64,000 nt of DNA, from positions 153,940,852 to 154,004,851 of the forward strand of contig NC_061115.1 of assembly GCF_002878395.1 (NCBI RefSeq), given 5' to 3'. The translations under genes were made by a program, and so were the position numbers. Below the pieces are notes generated by a model that saw only the letters and a program-made list of their open reading frames with translations, had not been told where the DNA came from and ran no database searches. This DNA comes from Capsicum annuum (Eukaryota; Streptophyta; Magnoliopsida; Solanales; Solanaceae). Positions within the stretch are counted from its first letter, which is position 1. Each line of letters starts with the position of its first letter. Positions 58,145-64,000 of the stretch are shown here, piece by piece.

Positions 58145-59045
58145 TGGCCTGTTGTTTGAAAGTTCTTGGGATAAATCTTGTCTCTAAGGCAAAAGTTATA
58201 GAACATCTCATATATCAAGACATAATATGGCAGTGTCAAGTTTTATTCGTGGAGCATAACTTGTTGTTTGAAAATTCTTGAATTAAGTCTTGCCTCGAAG
58301 GCAAGAGTTTTAGAACTTCTCATAAATCAAGACACGGTGTGGTAGTATCAATACTTGCTCATTGGGCTTAACTTATTTTTCTGAGTGATTCTTGGGCTAA
58401 GTCTTGTCTTAGAGGCAAGACTAATTGAGCATCTCATAAATCAAGACGCAATGTGGTAGTGTCAACTCTTGCTCATGGGGAGTAACTTATTGTTTAAAAG
58501 ACTTTAGTATAAGTCTTGCCTAGCTTTAAGGTAAGGGTTATAGAGCATCTCATAAATCAATACACAATGGTAGTGTCAACTCTTGTTCATGGGGTATTAC
58601 TTGTTGTTTGATGGTCCTTGAGTTAAGTAGTGCCTCCAAGGCAAGAGTTATAGAGCATTTCATAAGTCAAAATATAATGTGGTGGTGTTGACTCTTTCTC
58701 AATGTACGTAACTTATTGTTTGAAAATCTTTGGGATAGGTCGTGCCTCTAAGGCAAGAGTTGTAGAACATCTCATAAATCAAGACATAATGTGGTAGTGT
58801 CAACTCTTATCCATGGGGCATAACTTGTTGTTTGTAAGTCTTTGGACTAAGTCTTGCCTCTAAGGTAATAGCTATAGAACATCTCATAAATTAAAACACA
58901 TTGTGGTAGTGTCAACTCTTTCCCATGGGACGTAACTTCTTATTTGAAAGTCATAAGTTTTACCTTTTAAGGCAAGATTTATAGAACATATCATAAATCA
59001 AGATACAATTTAGTAATGGCAACTCTTACCCATGGGGTGAACTTG
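58145..59045. repeat. Tandem array of eight ~112-bp units
   Basis: The unit contains ATAACTTGTTGTTTG, TAAGTCTTGCCTCTAAGGCA, CATCTCATAAATCAAGACAC and GTGGTAGTGTCAACTCTT. The block CATCTCATAAATCAAG recurs near 58207, 58317, 58433, 58548, 58658, 58770, 58881 and 58988, a period of 107-116 bp. Copies differ by several substitutions and small indels, so the array is old. TTGCCTCTAAGGCAAG is a short inverted repeat within each unit. Confidence 0.88.
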
Positions 59046-59441
59046 TTGATTGGAAGGAATCGAAAAAAAATAATAAAAGTTGTGAAAAAATAGATAAAAA
59101 TACTAAAAAAGAAAGAATAAAAAATAAAAATTGAAAAAAAAAAAGAAAAGGAATAAAAAAGAAAAAACATAGATGCTGAGAGGAGAGAAGAAAACAAATA
59201 AAGGTAAAAAAAAAAGATTTAAAAAACAAAAAAAAAAAAAAAAGACTGAGAAAATTTAAAAATACAATAAAATCAAAGAAGAATAAAAAAAGAAATTTTT
59301 TTTAAAAAAATAGAAGTTGATAGGTGAAAAGAAAAAAAAAAGTAAGGATTGAGAAAACTAAAGATGAAAAGAGAAAAAAAAATCAAAGTAGAATAAAAAA
59401 GAGAGAGAAAAAAAAGTTGAAAGATAAATAAGTATGGAGTT

Positions 59442-59559
59442 CGATCCTGAGTATGGAGAAAACTTTGTTGGAAGCGCTGCCACCTTAATGGGCCCTGCAA
59501 CACGCAATCCGGATTAGTCGGGGCTCCAATGCGAGCACCGAATGGGAAACCAAAAAAAA
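59442..59559 (+). mobile_element. 5'-truncated SINE (SolS-like)
   Basis: The body starts CGATCCTGAGTATGG, inside what would be the B box, and ends CGGATTAGTCGGGGCTCCAA, GGGAAACC and an A tail. AGTATGGAGTT (59431-59441) and AGTATGAAGTT (59560-59570) are its target duplication. The 3' part resembles Solanaceae SolS SINEs that end in a GGGAAACC-type motif and poly(A). The A box is missing, so it cannot be transcribed by Pol III. Confidence 0.75.
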
Positions 59560-59712
59560 AGTATGAAGTTGTTTAAAAATATTTGAGGTATAGAGAGGTA
59601 AATAGGCATTTTTTTCTATACATAAAAAAAATTGATTTTCTAAAACTTTTCTTACGAGGACAAAAAAAAAAAAAACAAAGTCACTCCAAATATTATTTAT
59701 GTAGTTTACCTT

Positions 59713-60429
59713 CATGACTTCAAAGGCAATTGAGGCCTTGCTCCAATTTTTATAATAAAAACAAACCTAATCTTATTTAGAAAAATTACATAGCATAGAT
59801 TAAAAGGATCCTTAATTATCTATCTTGGTTAATATTTAAAATAATTATCTGACATAGTTAAAAATCTATTATTTATTGGGCAAATCATATTCATATACTA
59901 TTTAAGAGTTAATATTACAAAATCTAACAATAGTTTTCACTTTTCTAAATAAAACAATAGAAATCTAGCAAAATTTATTAAATAAGGTAAAAATATTTAA
60001 AAAATACATGGTAAATAATTTCCCATAATTTATGACTTGATCTTCTTTCCTTTATTTTGTCTTAATTTGGTATTAAATCCTTAGTTTCCCCTATCTCTCT
60101 CCATTTTATTTTAATTTCTTCTATACTTCTACATATATCTGGCAAAATTCTTCAAACGTAATCAAAATATATCATCGTTTCATCAAAAAATTTCTTCCAT
60201 ACTTATTTCATTATGAATAGTCAAATTTTATACATTAAGCGACCTGTTTTTTGTTTTTTTTTTATAAATCTTGAAATGCAACATAAATTTATCTTTTTCC
60301 CAAAATGAAAGGTAATAGTGTAATTCAATTTTAATTCTACACGGAAGCAATTGGATAGAATTCTGATTCAAAAAGATAAGCACATATTGTACAGGAAATT
60401 ACATGTCATAGACCCAAATATGGGTGGCT
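59713..60429. other. AT-rich intergenic
   Basis: I see no gene, TIR or TSD here. It lies between the fold-back element and the single related arm upstream of the LSM5-like gene. Confidence 0.5.
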
Positions 60430-60850
60430 TTAGATATTTGACCCCAAATAAGAATGTCTTTAAACAATAGTCTTCCTTACTTTTTAATATACAAAAAGTA
60501 CCATTTTGCACCCCTCTACACCTCAAATATATTTTTAACCTTTCCATACTCATTTATTTCTCAAATTTTATTTTTTGTTATTTTCAGTTTTTAATTTTTT
60601 CGTTATTTTTATTATTCTACTTTTTTCACTCTTGTTTTCCTTTAAATTTATTATTGTGATTTTTATTATTTTCAATTTTTATTTTTTCCTTTAAATTTAT
60701 TTTCATAGTTTAATTTATTTGTCTCAACATTTATTTTTTTTTCTCTTTTCCCTTTTTTCAACCATTATCTATTTCTCCATTTTTTCCCTTTTTAAAATTT
60801 ATTTATCTTTAATCTTTATTTAAAAAAATTTAAATTTCTCTTTTTTTCCC
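60430..60850 (+). repeat. Solo arm related to element H
   Basis: ACCCCTCTACACCTCAAATATATTTTTAACC and the following T-rich stretch match the left arm of H (55990 onwards). There is no inverted partner nearby. It sits directly upstream of the LSM5-like start and so may form part of its promoter region. Confidence 0.55.
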
Positions 60851-60974
60851 CAGAATTTTCGTTAATTATTACTTCTCGTTCATCTTTTTATTTCCTCATT
60901 TTCAAAATCCTTTCTGTTGCTCCTCTTCCCCTTCATCCGATTTCTCTCAAAATTTCAAACTGATTAACAAAAAA

Positions 60975-61872
60975 ATGGATGTTGCTTCTGATGAAGAAAT
61001 AGAGCGCAAATCTTTGGGACTTTTGCCTTCAGATTTAATTGACATCATTGTTGATGTAAGTTGCTACTAAATTCAGTTTGTCATTTACATTTATTTAATC
61101 TTTTTTTTTGTGTTTTATTGTTGAATTGGGTATTTAAATCTCTTTTTGTTGTTTAAGGTTTTAACTCATAATACAAATTTATTGTATTTTTGGGAGTTAT
61201 GTTTAGGAATTTGTCAGATCGGTGGTTGTACAGTTAAGAAGTTTTAATTTTGTTAGTTATGTGTTACTAAGTGAATTTTGAATAATCCCACATTCTTGAT
61301 TTCATGAAAAAAGTAAATCTTGATTGAAATGAAAAGTTTTATGTTTCTAGAAATCTTAGTAGCTCGATTAATTGACTATTTAAACTTTGTGCTATTGGAA
61401 AATCTCAGTAGCTTAGTTGGTTTACCTGAATTTTGTGCTAGCAGGAAACCTAGTAGCTCAGTTGGTTGTTGGCGAAACTTTCACCTTCTTGGTGAGGGTT
61501 CGGTTTCCCATCTTGTAATACGCTATCGCCAATTGAACCAAAATAGTTTTGTGCTACTAGATTTGAGATCTTTGATAATTTCTACTATTACTATGTAATT
61601 TCTATTATGTCAAGTTGGAGGTCTTGTAATAGGCCTTTGCAATGTGGATATCTTTATTTTGCCTCTTAGATGATGGTTAGATCTCTTTTGATGAAATGCA
61701 CATTTTTGTTTTGATTTCCGCACTTGTGGGATTACAATGAATTTTTTATTGTTTTGATCGTTGTATTGGTTCAAAGATTTGGGTTATAATGAAAGGTGAT
61801 AAGGCGCTTGTTGGTACACTTAGAGGCTTTGATGTTTATGTTAACATGGTTCTTGAAGATGTTATTGAATAA
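60975..61872 (+). CDS. LSM5-like gene, first two exons (partial or truncated)
   Basis: Exon 1 (60975-61055) encodes [20 protein letters not shown] and LIDIIVD, ending at a perfect donor GTAAGT. Exon 2 (from about 61777 after CAAAG, or from 61759) encodes [31 protein letters not shown] and a stop at 61870-61872. Exon 2 is the Sm1 motif of LSM5, a subunit of the LSm1-7 (mRNA decay) and LSm2-8 (U6 snRNA) rings; exon 1's LLPSDLID resembles the LSM5 N-terminus. RCIGSK, expected before IWV, is present at 61759-61776 but has no AG acceptor before it; the AG in CAAAG would skip it and keep frame. At the end GAATAATAAGT may be GAATA plus a lost GTAAGT donor. The Sm2 part is not visible. Either a partly duplicated pseudogene or a gene continuing past 64000. 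Confidence 0.6.
61335..61560 (+). repeat. Tandem SINE heads in the LSM5-like intron
   Basis: Three tandem units of about 50 bp share TAGTAGCTCAGTTGG-like A boxes (about 61358, 61408, 61452) and a TTTTGTGCTA spacer. The last is a short tRNA-like SINE head with a B box GGTTCGGTTTCCC at 61498-61510. TTTTGTGCTAGCAG (61431-61444) and TTTTGTGCTACTAG (61547-61560) may be a target duplication or part of the tandem unit. The intervening region cannot fold as a functional tRNA. Confidence 0.6.
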
Positions 61873-62008
61873 TAAGTTTTTGTGCATATCTTATTTTTTT
61901 TTGCTTTTAGTTGTGTGGGAAAATCATTTTTGTTGATTATTTTGCTATTGTTTTGTTAAAGATTGTAAATTTACTTAAAATGCCATAGTTTTGGTCTTGT
62001 GTTTTTTA
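61873..62008. other. Non-coding DNA after the LSM5-like exon 2
   Basis: T-rich DNA; I looked here for the next LSM5 exon (Sm2 region) and did not find it. Confidence 0.5.
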
Positions 62009-63060
62009 AGATTTTAACTTTAGGGTCTTAGAATGCTAAAGGAAGTGAGTATGTTTTCAATTGTATGCATTGAAAACAACCTCTCTATCTCGATGAGGTA
62101 GGGATAAGATCTACGTACACTCCACCCTCGACAGATCTACTTGTGGGACTTCACTGGGAGTGTTGTTGTTGTGCAAATAAGAGAACTGTGGTTTAGCAGC
62201 GTTTTATTAATAATTTTTTCCATTTCTTTGTCATATATTGTAACTTTAGGATTTTTAAATGCTAATAGTTTTTAACATGTTTTCTATTGTGTGTATTGGA
62301 GCCAAGATTGGTATAAGTATTGCAGTTTTGTATTGTCTTTGGCACTGTTCGAATTTGCTGAGTTTAAGATTGCAATATATGTACTAATAAGATTGGAAAC
62401 AGCCTCTCTATCTCTATTAAATAGGGATTAAATCTACCTACACTCTACCCTCGACAGTCCCACTTGTGGCATTTCACCGGGAATGTTGTTGTTGTACTAA
62501 TAAGAGAACTGGGGTTTAGCATCTTTCTATTGATAATGTTTTCTCTTGCTTTGTCAAAGATTGTAACTTTAGGATTTTTGAATGCTAAAGGTTTTTAGCA
62601 TGTTTTCCATTGTGTGCATTGGAGCCGAGAATGGTATAAGTACTACCGTTTTTATTGTCTTTGGTGTTGTTTAAATTTTCCGAGTTTAGGATTATAATTT
62701 ATGTACTAATAAGATTGGAAACAACCTCTCTATCTCTATTAAATAGGGAGTAGATCTACGTACACTCTACCCTCGACGATCCCTCTTGTGGGATTTTACC
62801 GGGAATGGTGTTGTTGTACTAATAAGAGAACTGGGATTTAGAATCTTTTTATTGATGATGTTTGCTATTGCTTTGTCAAAGATTGTAACTTTAGGATTTT
62901 TGAATGCTAAAGGTTTTTAGCATGTTTTCCATTATGTGCATTGGAGTCGAGATTGGTATAAGTACAGCAGTTTCGTATTGTCTTAGGCGTTGTTCGAATT
63001 TGCTGAGTTTAGGATTGCAATCTGTGTACTAATAGAGAATTGGGGTTTTGGCATCCTATA
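62009..63060 (+). repeat. Tandem array of ~321-bp units carrying TS-SINE 3' ends
   Basis: GATTGTAACTTTAGGATTTT marks unit starts near 62011, 62238, 62561 and 62882 (the first unit is about 95 bp shorter, the last incomplete). Three copies contain AACAACCTCTCTATCTC, GATCTACGTACACTC, CTACCCTCGAC, CTTGTGGGA and a GTTGTTGTTG tail, the 3' half of the Solanaceae TS SINE, at about 62078-62173, 62398-62495 and 62718-62815. The SINE end was therefore amplified together with host flank. Confidence 0.8.
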
Positions 63061-64000
63061 TAGTTAAAAAAGATTCAAGAATAAAGTCATGAATTTTTTT
63101 TGAAGTTCGACCAGACACTATTTTGTAATGTGGAATTGGGAAGTTTTGAATATTGGTCTCAAATCCTTGTCCTTCTAGTGAGTTAAATAAGTGATACATG
63201 TTCTTTTTGATATCTTACCCTAGTACATCATAACAATTGTTGGATTTTGTTATAGCGGAGCTGGGAATTAGGCACCACCATGTTGAAATAGTAAAGTAAT
63301 GTATGGTCAACTTTGTATATTCTTGTAAGTAAAATCATCTATTGTGATTTTGACTTTATTTTCTCTACTCATCTTTTTCTTGATGTAGAGCTCAAGCATA
63401 CATAACCTGGTTTTGTTATCAATTCGTGCAATAGTTTGATCTAAATTTCAATCATCTTCATTTATGCAAAGTAGTTTACATATCATTATTCAATTAACTC
63501 AAGCCAAGTTTTTTCCTTAACAGATGTATAATTGGTTTATATGAAGTATGAATTAAGTAATAAGTACTTATTTTGTCTCGCCAAACATTCCATCACCATA
63601 TGTTAGAATGGTTTTGGTGATGGATTTAAACTTTAAAAAAAAGCAGTACTTCTCTCAAACTGCCTTAGTTTGTTGACTGCTTAATATTGAATGAAGAGTT
63701 GGGTTATTATGTATGCAATGTACATGAAGTCCTGCTGTCACGGTACAACAAAAATGCATCTTCTCCTACTCTTAACTTGGGTCCAATCTTTACCGCCTAC
63801 TCCATCTGCACTTATTTCAAATTTTTGTTTGGTGGTAACTAGTAACCACTAAGTTCTGCACAAATTATTTCTTTGAGCAGTACGTGTTCTGCACATGTTT
63901 ATTCGTACATTGTTTTAGAGAGCATAGTTAGTTATTGAAACTGAAGGTTTTAACCTGTTGCTTCCTGGTACATTGACGGTTTAGTAGAAAAATTGGTTTC
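63061..64000. other. Intergenic or intron DNA, no feature recognised
   Basis: AT-rich, no reading frame above about 60 codons, and no repeat end seen. If the LSM5-like gene is functional this would be intron sequence. Confidence 0.5.

Larger units (their letters stand above)
55914..59712. mobile_element. Element H: fold-back type repeat with tandem-repeat loop
   Basis: The left arm (55914 to 56145 and 57736 to about 58080) and right arm (about 59050-59712) are inverted copies: TTTTTATGTATAG, CTACACCTAAAATATTTTTAAAC and CTTTTCATAC on the left have inverse partners at about 59555-59640, followed by T-rich and A-rich halves. The loop carries eight tandem ~112-bp repeats. Element I is inserted in the left arm and a SINE in the right. 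The outer boundaries are approximate and no TSD was found. No coding content. A related single arm lies at about 60430-60850. Confidence 0.65.

Noticed and set aside
58145..59045. CRISPR-like array
   Set aside because: Units are contiguous and diverged along their whole length, with no constant repeat and unique spacer pattern, and the DNA is plant.
61445..61546. Functional tRNA gene
   Set aside because: A and B boxes are present, but the arms cannot pair into a cloverleaf and no anticodon loop fits; it is a SINE head.

Overview
This window is plant nuclear DNA and almost entirely transposable elements. The long-terminal-repeat (LTR) families, a Mutator-like element (MULE) and several SINE pieces, including TS-type SINE 3' ends, point to a Solanaceae genome; this assignment is inference from motif recognition. 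No rRNA, functional tRNA, CRISPR or bacterial signal was seen.

The core (2733-55574) is a nested stack of LTR retrotransposons whose boundaries can be read from paired LTRs and target-site duplications (TSDs). Element A (minus strand, chromovirus of Tekay/Del type, TSD CTCAG) holds element B (plus, also Tekay/Del-like, TSD AATAC) in its RNase H region. B holds element C (plus, Athila-like, TSD TGGTT/TAGTT) in its chromodomain region. C holds element D (plus, Athila-like, TSD ATTGT/GTTGT) inside its primer-binding site. D holds element E (minus, non-autonomous, TSD CAAAG) at the end of its pol. Net sizes after removing inserts are about 10.4, 9.6, 10.4, 9.7 and 5.4 kb. All gag and pol frames are broken by stops and frameshifts, so every copy is dead. 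E has no recognisable reverse transcriptase or integrase; it carries one long, unrecognised, decayed reading frame.

A's 5' LTR (45656-55574) took two further hits: MULE F (46541-52722, long TIRs, 9-bp TSD) with a decayed transposase gene and a second antisense gene coding a GRF-type zinc finger, and G (53951-55043), a PIF/Harbinger-like element with TSD TAA. Removing F and G leaves an LTR of 2632 bp, the same length as A's other LTR, which checks all four boundaries.

The left flank (1-2732) is AT-rich with two Tourist-like MITEs, a 26-base poly(G) run and a TA microsatellite. The right flank holds a fold-back element H (about 55914-59712) with eight ~112-bp tandem repeats in its loop, a second long-TIR element I inserted in its left arm, and a truncated SINE in its right arm. 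From 60975 there is the only host-gene-like coding sequence: two exons that resemble the Sm-like protein LSM5, with a SINE-head tandem repeat in the intron and an array of ~321-bp repeats carrying TS-SINE 3' ends downstream. The rest of LSM5 is not visible before the window ends.
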